Assembly (NCBI GenBank): GCA_905202125.1
Contig: CAJKQX010000072.1
Span: 1 to 11,489 of the forward strand
DNA: 11,489 nt
Source of the DNA: an uncultured Prevotella sp.
Lineage (GTDB): Bacteria > Bacteroidota > Bacteroidia > Bacteroidales > Bacteroidaceae
Direction of reading: 5' to 3'
A model generated the notes under the pieces. It ran no database searches. It was not told the origin of the DNA and saw only the letters and a program-made list of their open reading frames with translations. Shown piece after piece: positions 1-8,551 of this stretch. The first letter of the stretch is position 1. Each line of letters opens with the position of its first letter. Both the position numbers and the translations under genes were made by a program.

Positions 1-54
1 CTCTGCCAACTGTGATATGCCTCAAAGTGCCGTTTTCGGACGGCCTGGGGGGGT
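1..54 (+). other. Frame-broken 5' end of the SusC gene or contig-edge sequence
   Basis: The SusC reading frame is clear from about position 55, where it encodes NVSAQNAKTISGTV, but going upstream it hits a TGA at 13-15. No ATG, GTG or TTG lies in this frame between that stop and 211. A signal peptide is expected here, yet none of the three forward frames shows a convincing one. The third frame has only a short hydrophobic stretch (LPTVICLKV) and ends at TAA 54-56 directly after a run of seven G. With six G, that frame would join the SusC frame as LGGNVSAQ. This could be a real frameshift, a phase-variable tract, or poor sequence at a contig edge. Confidence 0.5.
47..53 (+). repeat. Homopolymeric G7 tract at the SusC frame break
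   Basis: Seven consecutive G bases lie where the reading frame upstream of the SusC secretion-signal end is lost. Removing one G joins the third forward frame to the SusC frame. Such tracts are common sites of both replication slippage and sequencing error, and the sequence alone does not separate the two. Confidence 0.6.
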
Positions 55-3000
55 AATGTTTCGGCACAGAACGCCAAGACAATTTCCGGTACGGTAGTAG
101 ATGATCAGGGACTGGAGATCATCGGCGGAACCGTACGAGTAAAAAACACCAACACGGCCGTATTAACCGACAATGATGGAAAGTACACCATACAGGCTCC
201 TGCTGACGGTGTGCTCGTTTTCACATACATCGGCTACGCTCCAAAAGAGATACCTGTATCATCCATCAAGGGCAACACCCTCGACGTGAAGATGGAAATG
301 GACTCCAATACTCTCGACGAGTTGGTAGTCGTAGGTTACGGTACGATGCGTAAATCTGACCTTACCGGATCGTCATCCACGACCAAAGGTAAGGACATCA
401 TCAAGCTGCAGTCCTTCAACGCACTGGAAGGCATGAAGGGAAAGGCAGCCGGTGTGAACATTTTCAACAACACAGGTCAGCCCGGTGGTGAGATGCGTGT
501 GATCATCCGCGGTATCTCTACCATCAACGCTTCTACAAGTCCTCTGTATGTTGTCGATGGTGTGGTAATGACCAACTTTGAGTTGCTCAACCCTAACGAC
601 ATCGAGTCTATCGAGGTATTGAAAGACGCTTCTGCAGCAGCTATCTACGGTGCCCGCGGAGCCAACGGTGTGGTAATGGTGACAACCAAACGCGGCAATG
701 GCGGCGGTGCAGGCACGGTGGTACACTATGACGGATCATTCACAGTGAGCAGCATGGCCCGCAAGATGGACCTGATGGACTCTTACGAATGGATGTCGAC
801 ATTCAAGAAGGGATTGGAGAACGCCAACCGCTGGCAGGGCAAGAATTTCGACACCGACCTGTCGAAGATCTTCACCGACAGACGTTATTTCGACGCCGAA
901 GGCAATCCTCTCTACAACACCGACTGGCAGGAAGAGGCTTCACGCACATCATTCTCACACAACCACGAGCTGAGTATCCAGCGCACGGGTGAAAACGGAT
1001 CTTCAGTAGGTGCGTTCATCAATTTCACCGATCAGCAGGGTATACTTCTCAACAGCTACATGCGCCGTGTCAACGCCAAGATGACCTATGATGACAACCC
1101 GACCAAATGGCTCTCCACAAGCGTCAACCTCTTGGTGAACCACACATGGGGCAACCGTACAAGCGACAACCCTTACGGACAGGGCGCACTGCGTACGATG
1201 ATAGAGCAGTTGCCGTGGCTCCCCGTACAGCTCAACGGCGAATATGTGCAGAACAACATGATCAGCACAAACGGCATCCTGAACGACAAGAACAACCCCA
1301 ACAGCGGTTATCAGACATTCGGACCGGAAGGTGTTGCTAACCCTGTCGAGCAGTTGAACCGCATAAAGAACATGCGTTATCGCACACAGATTTTCGGTAA
1401 TGCAGCCCTGACATTACATCTGGCCAAAGGTCTTGATTTCAAGACACAATACGGTATCGACTACCACCACAACCGTGATGCCAACTATATACCGTTCCAG
1501 CCCCACCAGATCATCGATGCGGGTGCTTCAGAGGGTTCGGCAAGTGCAAGCAACTCCGATACATTCTATTGGCAGGAGGAATCTTATCTGACTTATATCA
1601 ACAATTTCGGCAAACATCGCATCAACGCTATGGCAGGTGCATCATGGCAAGCTCGCAAATACACTTACTCAAGTGCATCGGACAGCCATTTCACCGATGA
1701 CTACTACGGCTACTACAACCTGGGCAGCGGCACACAGAAACCATCGGTAGGTTCTGACTACGACAAATGGGCGATGAACTCTTATTTCCTCCGTATGGCT
1801 TACAACTATGATGACAAGTACATGGCAACCGTTACAGGTCGTTATGATGGTTCTTCAAAGTTCGGTGACGACAACAAGTACGCTTTCTTCCCGTCGGTAG
1901 GTTTGGGATGGATGGCAAGCAACGAGGATTTCCTCAAGAACAACAAGTATATCAGCAAACTGAAGCTGCACACATCATTCGGTGTGACAGGTAACTCGGA
2001 GATCGGTACATACCGCTCGTTGGCAGTAGTAAGTCAGGGCACCACTATCCTCGGCGGACAGATGGTAACAGTGTCTTACCTCGACAACATGCCCAACCCG
2101 AAACTGAAATGGGAGAAGACAGCACAGTGGGATGCAGGTTTCGAACTCGGACTGTTCAACAACCGCTTGAACATCGATTTCAGCTACTACTACAAGCACA
2201 CCACCGACCTGTTGCTCGACCGTCCCGTACCTGAGAGCACCGGTTACTCTTCAATCATGGACAACATCGGTTCGGTATCCAACCGAGGTATCGACTTGCT
2301 CATCACAGCATATCCTATACAGACCAACGATTTCCAGTGGACCTCTACCCTCAACTTGGGTTGGAACAAGAACAAGGTGGACAAACTGGACGAAAACGCA
2401 TCTGTTGACCCCATCAGCGGCAAACGTCAGATATTGCGTGACGGATTCGTAGGCTATGACATGTTGATTCGTGAGGGTGAGCCTCTGTCTTCATTCTACG
2501 GTTACAAACGCGCAGGTATATACGACGGCGTACCGGAGCACTGGGATGCCGAGACAATGAACATACCGGGCGTCATCGGTGAGAAAGTGACATACAAACA
2601 GCGTCAGATCATCGGTAACGGTCTGCCCGACGTAATGGGTTCGTTCATCAACACATTCACATACAAGAATTTCGACTTGACACTCGACCTCCAGTTCTCA
2701 CTGGGTGCTGACATCATGCAGGAGTACTACCACTCCACCGTGGCACGTTTCCTGACCAACGGTCTCGACCGTCTCTATCAGGAGGCTTGGGATCCCGACA
2801 CCAATCCTAACGGCAAGGAGCAGGCCATCCGTCTGAACAACTTCGGACAGGGAGCCAACAACAGCGCTGACTCCGACTGGATATGCGATGGTTCTTACCT
2901 GCGCTTCAACATGTTGCAATTGGGCTACACATTCGACCCGAACATCTGCAAACGCATCGGTCTGAAGGGTCTGCGTGTATACGCCAACCTGAACAATTTC

Positions 3001-3144
3001 GCCTTGATATGCTCCAAGGACTACAAGGGATACGACCCCGACAACTCGACACGTCTGGGTGGAAACAACTGGGGTACCAGCCGTCAGTTCTTCTCTTATC
3101 CTCGCGCCAAGTCCTTCACATTCGGTCTGAATGTTACACTGTAA
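55..3144 (+). CDS. SusC/RagA-family TonB-dependent outer-membrane transporter, 5' incomplete
   Basis: Outer-membrane beta-barrel of a SusC/SusD pair that imports glycan oligosaccharides using TonB energy. From 55 the frame reads through the end of a signal peptide (NVSAQ), then a CarboxypepD_reg-like domain (about 70-280, KTISGTVVDDQGLEIIGGTV onward), a TonB-box-like segment DELVVVGYGT (316-345) and a plug domain (about 350-700) with the SusC signatures SPLYVVDGV, NDIESIEVLKDASAAAIYGARGANGV and VTTKRG. The rest is the 22-strand barrel ending in the aromatic-rich strand AKSFTFGLNVTL. The first in-frame start codon is GTG 211, but this would cut through the carboxypeptidase-like domain, so it is unlikely to be the true start. 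The true start lies upstream and is lost or frame-shifted. About 1030 residues are visible, near full SusC length. The SusD partner follows after 32 bp. The substrate cannot be read from the sequence; the downstream GH27 suggests galactosides. Confidence 0.93.
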   Translation, partial: NVSAQNAKTISGTVVDDQGLEIIGGTVRVKNTNTAVLTDNDGKYTIQAPADGVLVFTYIGYAPKEIPVSSIKGNTLDVKMEMDSNTLDELVVVGYGTMRKSDLTGSSSTTKGKDIIKLQSFNALEGMKGKAAGVNIFNNTGQPGGEMRVIIRGISTINASTSPLYVVDGVVMTNFELLNPNDIESIEVLKDASAAAIYGARGANGVVMVTTKRGNGGGAGTVVHYDGSFTVSSMARKMDLMDSYEWMSTFKKGLENANRWQGKNFDTDLSKIFTDRRYFDAEGNPLYNTDWQEEASRTSFSHNHELSIQRTGENGSSVGAFINFTDQQGILLNSYMRRVNAKMTYDDNPTKWLSTSVNLLVNHTWGNRTSDNPYGQGALRTMIEQLPWLPVQLNGEYVQNNMISTNGILNDKNNPNSGYQTFGPEGVANPVEQLNRIKNMRYRTQIFGNAALTLHLAKGLDFKTQYGIDYHHNRDANYIPFQPHQIIDAGASEGSASASNSDTFYWQEESYLTYINNFGKHRINAMAGASWQARKYTYSSASDSHFTDDYYGYYNLGSGTQKPSVGSDYDKWAMNSYFLRMAYNYDDKYMATVTGRYDGSSKFGDDNKYAFFPSVGLGWMASNEDFLKNNKYISKLKLHTSFGVTGNSEIGTYRSLAVVSQGTTILGGQMVTVSYLDNMPNPKLKWEKTAQWDAGFELGLFNNRLNIDFSYYYKHTTDLLLDRPVPESTGYSSIMDNIGSVSNRGIDLLITAYPIQTNDFQWTSTLNLGWNKNKVDKLDENASVDPISGKRQILRDGFVGYDMLIREGEPLSSFYGYKRAGIYDGVPEHWDAETMNIPGVIGEKVTYKQRQIIGNGLPDVMGSFINTFTYKNFDLTLDLQFSLGADIMQEYYHSTVARFLTNGLDRLYQEAWDPDTNPNGKEQAIRLNNFGQGANNSADSDWICDGSYLRFNMLQLGYTFDPNICKRIGLKGLRVYANLNNFALICSKDYKGYDPDNSTRLGGNNWGTSRQFFSYPRAKSFTFGLNVTL

Positions 3145-3176
3145 TCGTTGTATAACAAGAAAAAAAGAAACTCAAT

Positions 3177-4787
3177 ATGAAAAATTCAATAAAAATAATG
3201 TCTGCATTGTTTCTTTGCGCAATGAGTTTCACTTCATGTGACTCTTTCCTCGAAGAAGATCCTAAAGACATGAAACCTGCCCAAGGTTTCTGGAAAACCA
3301 AAGCTGATGCTGAAAGTGGTGTTGCCGCACTCTACATGGGCGGTGTGCCTTATCTGAACAATCTCAGCAATACGGGATGGCAGCCTACGGCCACAATGTA
3401 TGGTGGCATCATCTCGGGTCTGTTCTATGACGACCATGGCGACAACCAGTTGGCAGAGTCATCAAAATCAAGTACATATACACTTGAGAAATTCTCCGAC
3501 CCGGCAATGAGCCTCTGGCATGAATTCTACAAGGGTATATCACGTGCCAATTTCGTATTGGCCAACGTGCCTAAAATGACAAACGTACTCGACCAGGCCA
3601 CGATAGACAGCTATGTGGCAGAAGCCAAGTTCTTCCGCGCATACGCTTATTTCTATCTCGTGAAGGAGTTTGGCGATGTGCCTTACATCGAGTCACCGTA
3701 TGAGTCGCCCACCGACATGTACAGAGAGCGCACTCCTTCCGCAAAGGTGTATGAGAACATCATTAACGACCTCACGAACATCATCACAAACAACTCGCTG
3801 CCCAACAAGTCGTTCTACGACAACAAGGGCCACGTGACACGCGCAATGGCACAGACACTGTTGGCTCAGGTTTATCTGCAGCGTGCCGGTTATCCGTGCA
3901 ACGGAGGCGAGGCCGACTACAAGAAAGCAGCCGAGACAGCCGAACTGGTAATATCCGGCAACACAGCCCAGCTGGAACAGGAAAACGGAAGTTTGGATGG
4001 CACACAGTCTGCATGGGAGACAATCAAGAACTCGAAGACTACAAAGGAAATCATCTTTGCCAAAGAGTATGATTACGATAACCAGAACGTGGGCAACGGA
4101 TACGTTAACCGCTGCATGGGTTCGGAATGTACCGGATGGAAAGACGCCAATGGCCAATCGGTGTTCTCAATGAACGTGCAGCACAAGGCTTATCAGCCAT
4201 GCGACATGATTCTCAACAGCTATGCTCCCGAGGACATCCGCGGTCACGAGAAAGTGTTCTTCTTCAATCACTACACCGACAAGACAGGCGTGACACACAC
4301 TCTGAACTATCCCGGACAGTGGTCATGGTTTGAAGAAGATGCCATCATCAGAAATCATGGCGGCCATAACAACATCCCGACCATGCGCTATGCCGAGGTG
4401 CTGCTCATCGCTGCCGAAGGCTATGCCCGCATCAACATACCGGAAATGGCCAAGAAATACCTCAACAAGGTACGCAAACGTGCCGGTCTGGCCGACGAGA
4501 CAGCCACAGGCAACGATCTCATTCAATCAATACTCACAGAGCGTCTGCACGAATTGGTGCTTGAGTTCAAGGTATGGGACGACATCCGTCGTACTCGTCT
4601 CTACCCGGAAGCAAGCAACGTACCTGGCAAGCTGAACTGGGTAAGTCTGGAAAACGCAAATATCCAGAACAAGCCGGTAGGTGTAACCAAGAAGGGTGTC
4701 CTCCCGACATTTGTACTCCTCTACCCGATACCTCAGGATGAGATACAGCGCAACCCGGCTCTGACACCTAATCCGGGATGGAGTTAA
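3177..4787 (+). CDS. SusD/RagB-family surface glycan-binding lipoprotein
   Basis: A 536-residue outer-membrane lipoprotein that caps the SusC barrel and binds the glycan. The N-terminus has a lipoprotein signal with lipobox FTSC. Cys21 is the predicted lipidated residue and is followed by an acidic stretch (DSFLEED), as in surface-exported Bacteroidetes lipoproteins. SusD hallmarks follow in order: FWKTKADAESGVAALY after the lipid anchor; SRANFVLANV; the TPR-like EAKFFRAYAYFYLVKEFGDVPY at about 149-170; RYAEVLLIAAEGYARI at about 404-419; KYLNKVRKRAGL; ERLHELVLEFKVWDDIRR; and the C-terminal LYPIPQDEIQRNPALTPNPGW. Length and order are typical of the RagB/SusD family, with no truncation. The start is the first ATG after an A-rich leader. 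It is co-transcribed with SusC (32-bp gap), and a strong hairpin follows the stop codon. Confidence 0.97.
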   Translation: MKNSIKIMSALFLCAMSFTSCDSFLEEDPKDMKPAQGFWKTKADAESGVAALYMGGVPYLNNLSNTGWQPTATMYGGIISGLFYDDHGDNQLAESSKSSTYTLEKFSDPAMSLWHEFYKGISRANFVLANVPKMTNVLDQATIDSYVAEAKFFRAYAYFYLVKEFGDVPYIESPYESPTDMYRERTPSAKVYENIINDLTNIITNNSLPNKSFYDNKGHVTRAMAQTLLAQVYLQRAGYPCNGGEADYKKAAETAELVISGNTAQLEQENGSLDGTQSAWETIKNSKTTKEIIFAKEYDYDNQNVGNGYVNRCMGSECTGWKDANGQSVFSMNVQHKAYQPCDMILNSYAPEDIRGHEKVFFFNHYTDKTGVTHTLNYPGQWSWFEEDAIIRNHGGHNNIPTMRYAEVLLIAAEGYARINIPEMAKKYLNKVRKRAGLADETATGNDLIQSILTERLHELVLEFKVWDDIRRTRLYPEASNVPGKLNWVSLENANIQNKPVGVTKKGVLPTFVLLYPIPQDEIQRNPALTPNPGWS

Positions 4788-4828
4788 TCCGAAACATGAC
4801 AATGTCAAGAAAATAAGACATTAACATA

Positions 4829-4870
4829 AAGGCGTCCCTGTAAGTACGACTCACTTACAGGGACGTTTGG
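4829..4870 (+). terminator. Hairpin after the SusC/SusD pair
   Basis: A perfect 13-bp inverted repeat, 4833-4845 against 4853-4865, with a 7-nt loop, extended by two G-T wobbles and an A-T pair. The following T run is short (TTT, then GG), so termination may be partial. It could instead act as an mRNA-stabilising or processing hairpin that sets expression of SusC/SusD apart from the GH27 gene downstream. Confidence 0.7.
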
Positions 4871-4883
4871 TATAAAGCCTGAC

Positions 4884-4915
4884 TTGTGAGCCAAAACATA
4901 TTAATCAAAACTTTG
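4884..4915 (+). promoter_or_regulatory. Candidate promoter for the GH27 gene
   Basis: AAACTTTG at 4908-4915 matches the Bacteroidetes -7 consensus TAnnTTTG at all but the first fixed position. TTG at 4884-4886 lies 21 nt upstream as a partial -33 element. It sits just after the hairpin that ends the SusC/SusD unit. The match is imperfect, so read-through from SusD remains an equally good source of transcript. Confidence 0.35.
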
Positions 4916-4964
4916 AATCGACAAAAAAGAAGATAAGAAAATCAACCTAAAAAACTTATTCGTT

Positions 4965-7196
4965 ATGAGAAAAAGATTATTGACAGTCATGTGTCTGACG
5001 ATGGCCTGCATGATGAACATCGGGGCACAACAAATCAAAATTCCCGAAGCAAAATTCCGCGTAGGAGATGACAAGAATTGGAAAGAGACGACATTCGATG
5101 ACAGCGGATGGCAGACTCTCAAGACCTTCATCCCGTGGAACGCGCAGGGCATCACACACGCCAATGGGTACGCGTGGTATCGCATGAAGACGGTGATTCC
5201 ACGTTCGTTGCTCGAGAAATCCAATCTGCGTGACTCGCTGGTGTTCTACATAGCGAAGGTGGACGACACCGACGAGACGTATCTCAACGGCCATCTCATC
5301 GGCCGTACAGGCAAAGCGCCGAAGATACCCGGCGGCCCCATAGTAGAGACAGCGTGGAACTATTACCGCAACTATAAGGTGGCGGTCGACAGCAAACTGA
5401 TAAACTGGGACGGGGAAAACACTATCGCCGTGCGTGTGTACAACGGTGAGGGCGGTGCCGGAATATTCAGCGACACAGTAAGAATAATCGTGCCGGATAT
5501 GCTGGACGCTCTTGAGATGGGCTACCGTCAGGGCAGTTTTGAACCCAAAGCACAATGTGGCATCGTGCTGAAAAATCATTGCCGGCAGAAACAAAAGGGT
5601 CATCTCACCGTCACTGCTACCGACACCGAAAACGGAAAGGTGATTTACTCATTCGACAAAAACATAAATATCGCAGCCTTCAAAACACTTGACATAGCCA
5701 TCACCTATCCCAAGAACCACTGCGTGAAAGTGGACGTGAGCTACAAAGACGGATGGAGCGGTAAGACGATAACCCGCACATTCGTGCCCAAATACATCCT
5801 CACACCGGCAGCTCCGGACGCTCCGCGATACAACGGACCACTGGTGTACGGTGTGCGTCCCGGCTCACCGGTGATATTCAAGATACCTATGTCGGGCGTG
5901 AAACCGATGAAATACTCGGTGGAGAACATGCCGGAGGGCCTGTCGCTCGACGCCGAGCGCGGAGTGATATCGGGCAAGTTGAACACCCGCGGTGACTATG
6001 AGATGACACTCTGTGCCGAGAACAAAGCCGGCAAGACATCGCAGAAGTTCATCATCAAGGTGGGCGACCGCATAGCCCTTACTCCTCCTATGGGATGGAA
6101 CAGCTGGAACTGCTGGGGACTGAGCGTGTCGCAGCAGAAAGTGATGTCGTCCGCCCAGGCCATACTCGACAAAGGTCTGGCCGACTACGGATACTCGTAT
6201 GTCAACGTGGACGACGCCTGGGAGGCAAAAGAACGCACCGCCGAGGGTCTGTTGCTCGCCAACGAGAAATTCCCTGACATGAAAGGCCTGGGCCACTGGC
6301 TGCATGAGAACGGCTTGAAATTCGGCATCTACTCATCGCCCGGCGACCGCACCTGCGGCGGTAATCTCGGCTCGATAGGATACGAACGCGAGGACGCCGA
6401 GACCTACAACGCCTGGGGCATAGACTATCTGAAGTATGACTGGTGCGGATACTCGCGCGAATACGACAAAACACGCGACCGTAGCATCTCTGCCTTCATC
6501 CATCCTTACATGATAATGGAGCGTCATCTGCGCGAGCAACCACGCGACATATTCTACAGTCTGTGCCAGTATGGCATGGCAGAAGTGTGGAAATGGGGAC
6601 CGTATGTGGACGCCAACTCATGGCGCACGACGGGAGATATCCTCGACACATGGGAATCGCTCTATGACATAGGATTCAACGCCCAGGCCCCACTCCATCC
6701 CTACGCCGCTCCCGGACACTGGAACGACCCTGACATGCTCATCGTGGGCAAGGTGGGATGGAGCGCCAATCTGCGCGACTCAAGGCTCACTCCCGACGAA
6801 CAATACACCCACATCAGTCTATGGACACTGCTGGCCGCCAATATGCTCATAGGCTGCGACGTATCGCAGATAGACGATTTCACACTCGGACTGCTGTGCA
6901 ACAACGAGGTGAACGCCATCAATCAGGATGTCCTCGGCCGACAGGCCAAACGCGAGGTGCACGACGGCAACATACAGATATGGAAACGCCCGTTGGCCGA
7001 CGGCAGCTACGCCGTGGGAATATTCAACCTCGAAGGCGACAACATTAGCGTGGACTTCGCCCGCTATTTCGGTCAGCTCGGCATAAACAAACTGGAGAGT
7101 GTGCGCGACCTGTGGCGACAGAAAGATCTCGACACGGCCGACACAAAGTATTTCATACCGACGCACGGCGTGAAATACCTCAAAATAAGATATTGA
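4965..7196 (+). CDS. Secreted multidomain GH27 alpha-galactosidase-type glycoside hydrolase
   Basis: A 743-residue retaining glycosidase expected to release terminal alpha-D-galactose from oligosaccharides; some GH27 members act on beta-L-arabinopyranosides instead. It has a Sec signal peptide (MRKRLLTVMCLTMACMMNIGA, cleavage before QQ). Next is a GH2-type jelly-roll carbohydrate-binding region at about 30-180 (DDSGWQTL, YLNGHLIGRTGK, NTIAVRVYN), then a beta-sandwich linker. A putative Ig fold of the He_PIG type follows at about 292-365 (MPEGLSLDAERGVISGKL). The GH27 barrel starts near 372 with LTPPMGWNSWNCWG. By family alignment the nucleophile is Asp492 in LKYDWCGY and the acid/base is Asp558 in WRTTGDI. 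GHWNDPDML is also typical. A C-terminal beta-sandwich completes the protein. The upstream SusC/SusD pair suggests a role in the same glycan pathway. The location is periplasmic or surface; no lipobox is convincing. Confidence 0.93.
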   Translation: MRKRLLTVMCLTMACMMNIGAQQIKIPEAKFRVGDDKNWKETTFDDSGWQTLKTFIPWNAQGITHANGYAWYRMKTVIPRSLLEKSNLRDSLVFYIAKVDDTDETYLNGHLIGRTGKAPKIPGGPIVETAWNYYRNYKVAVDSKLINWDGENTIAVRVYNGEGGAGIFSDTVRIIVPDMLDALEMGYRQGSFEPKAQCGIVLKNHCRQKQKGHLTVTATDTENGKVIYSFDKNINIAAFKTLDIAITYPKNHCVKVDVSYKDGWSGKTITRTFVPKYILTPAAPDAPRYNGPLVYGVRPGSPVIFKIPMSGVKPMKYSVENMPEGLSLDAERGVISGKLNTRGDYEMTLCAENKAGKTSQKFIIKVGDRIALTPPMGWNSWNCWGLSVSQQKVMSSAQAILDKGLADYGYSYVNVDDAWEAKERTAEGLLLANEKFPDMKGLGHWLHENGLKFGIYSSPGDRTCGGNLGSIGYEREDAETYNAWGIDYLKYDWCGYSREYDKTRDRSISAFIHPYMIMERHLREQPRDIFYSLCQYGMAEVWKWGPYVDANSWRTTGDILDTWESLYDIGFNAQAPLHPYAAPGHWNDPDMLIVGKVGWSANLRDSRLTPDEQYTHISLWTLLAANMLIGCDVSQIDDFTLGLLCNNEVNAINQDVLGRQAKREVHDGNIQIWKRPLADGSYAVGIFNLEGDNISVDFARYFGQLGINKLESVRDLWRQKDLDTADTKYFIPTHGVKYLKIRY

Positions 7197-7205
7197 TAAG
7201 TACGG

Positions 7206-7238
7206 AAGGAGTGGAATCAGCGTTCCACTCCTTTTATA
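7206..7238 (+). terminator. Rho-independent terminator of the GH27 gene
   Basis: A perfect 11-bp inverted repeat, 7206-7216 against 7223-7233, with a 6-nt loop, followed directly by a T-rich stretch. It begins 10 bp after the GH27 stop codon and marks the end of the PUL transcript. Confidence 0.85.
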
Positions 7239-7302
7239 TTATATGGTAGCCGTACCTTCAAAAAAACATCGTACAACTATCAAGAAATACGAAAAAAATA
7301 TG

Positions 7303-7310
7303 TAAGTTTG
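7303..7310 (+). promoter_or_regulatory. Promoter -7 element of the DUF4369/thioredoxin-like lipoprotein gene
   Basis: TAAGTTTG is an exact match to the Bacteroidetes -7 consensus TAnnTTTG and is followed by CA, as is frequent in these promoters. No good TTTG -33 element is seen 19-21 nt upstream. The predicted transcript start leaves a leader of about 20 nt before ATG 7339. Confidence 0.55.
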
Positions 7311-7338
7311 CATCTTGGATAATAAATGTAAACCAATT

Positions 7339-8514
7339 ATGAAAAGAAATACATGGTCAAAACTCATCACCGCAACAGCCATCGTGGCATCGGTCATGGG
7401 CATCACGTCGTGCAACGAAAAGAAATTCCATATAAACGGCAACATCGCCGAAGCCAAAGACTCGACGCTCTATCTTGAGAACATGAGCCTCAACGGAGCG
7501 GTGAAGATCGACTCGGTGAAACTGGGCGATGACGGAAGTTTTGCTTTCAGCGGCAAGGAGAACGGCGCACCGGAGTTCTATCGTCTGCGCATAGCCGGAC
7601 AGATAATCAATGTGGCGGTGGACTCCACAGAGACCATCGAGGTGAAGGCGTCGTATCCGACAATGGCTTCTCAATATGAGATAAAAGGATCGGACAACTG
7701 TACGAAAATCAAAGAACTCGCAATGATGCAGATGCAACTGCAAAACCGTATCCGTATGATAGTAAACGCTCCGATGCTCAAAGTTGATGAGGTGACCGAC
7801 AGTGTGATGAGCGTCGTGGAAGAATACAAAACGGCGGTGAAGACAAAATACATTTTCAACGAGCCGATGAAGGCTTACTCGTATTTCGCACTGTTCCAGA
7901 CGGTGAACGTGGGAGGTATGCAGTCGCTCATCTTCAACCCCCGCAACAACGAGAAAGACACTAAGGTGTTTGCCGCCGTGGCCACAAGCTGGGACGCTTT
8001 CTACCCCGAGTCGGAGCGCGGGGCCAATCTTCACAACATAGCGTTGGAAGGTCTGAAAAATGTCCGGATAATAAAGGCAAAACAAAATGCCGCCATCGAC
8101 CCCAAACTAATAAATACATCGGGCGTGATAGATATCGCCCTGCCCGACCACAAGGGCGTGACGAGACGTCTGTCATCACTCTCGGGCAAGGTGGTGATAC
8201 TCGATTTTCACCTGTTTGCGGGCGAAGGATCGACCAAACGCATCATGATGCTGCGCGAGCTGTACAACAAATATCATAGTCGCGGGCTGGAGATCTACCA
8301 GGTGTCGGCCGACACCAACGAGCATTTCTGGAAGGAGCAGACGGCCGCCCTGCCGTGGATAAGCGTGTATGCAGGCGACAACATCGACACGGTATTCGGC
8401 ATGTACAACGTGCAGATGGTACCCACATTCTTCCTGCTCGGCAAGGACACCAACGTGTATAAACGCGACGTGCAAATCAAAAATCTGGATGCGGAGATAC
8501 AATCACTGCTGTAA
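7339..8514 (+). CDS. DUF4369 / TlpA-like thioredoxin-fold lipoprotein lacking the CxxC active site
   Basis: A 391-residue lipoprotein. The ATG at 7339 is preferred over an upstream in-frame TTG at 7315 because it starts directly at the signal peptide (MKRNTWSKLI) and follows the promoter. The lipobox is GITSC, with Cys25 lipidated. Residues about 29-108 fit a DUF4369-type beta domain (FHINGNIAEAKDSTLYLENM, DSVKLGDDGSFAFSG). A helical linker covers about 115-255. Residues about 262-391 fit an AhpC/TSA-TlpA-like thioredoxin fold (GVIDIALPDHKGV, LSGKVVILDF, cis-Pro in QMVPTFFLL at Pro362). Where family members carry WCxxC after DFW, this protein reads DFHLFAGEGS, with Gly295 and Ser298 in place of the two cysteines. 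It is therefore probably not a thiol-disulfide oxidoreductase but a binding or scaffold relative. The cellular role is unknown. It is transcribed separately from the GH27 gene. Confidence 0.88.
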   Translation: MKRNTWSKLITATAIVASVMGITSCNEKKFHINGNIAEAKDSTLYLENMSLNGAVKIDSVKLGDDGSFAFSGKENGAPEFYRLRIAGQIINVAVDSTETIEVKASYPTMASQYEIKGSDNCTKIKELAMMQMQLQNRIRMIVNAPMLKVDEVTDSVMSVVEEYKTAVKTKYIFNEPMKAYSYFALFQTVNVGGMQSLIFNPRNNEKDTKVFAAVATSWDAFYPESERGANLHNIALEGLKNVRIIKAKQNAAIDPKLINTSGVIDIALPDHKGVTRRLSSLSGKVVILDFHLFAGEGSTKRIMMLRELYNKYHSRGLEIYQVSADTNEHFWKEQTAALPWISVYAGDNIDTVFGMYNVQMVPTFFLLGKDTNVYKRDVQIKNLDAEIQSLL

Positions 8515-8551
8515 GACGGACACGAGAAACCTATTATCAATAGAAAAATAC

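Noticed and set aside
2883..3155. 90-codon open frame overlapping the end of SusC
   Set aside because: Out-of-frame shadow within the last barrel strands of SusC; no motif or leader of its own.
4977..5603. 208-codon open frame on the minus strand
   Set aside because: Antisense to the signal peptide and jelly-roll region of the GH27 gene, with no signal, no motif and no promoter.
7315..7338. TTG start for the thioredoxin-like lipoprotein
   Set aside because: It falls at the predicted transcript start and adds eight residues before the signal peptide; ATG 7339 fits the promoter and the signal.
7357..8085. 242-codon open frame on the minus strand
   Set aside because: It lies wholly inside the well-supported lipoprotein gene on the other strand. 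Its translation is rich in His, Val and Cys without domain motifs, as expected of an antisense shadow.
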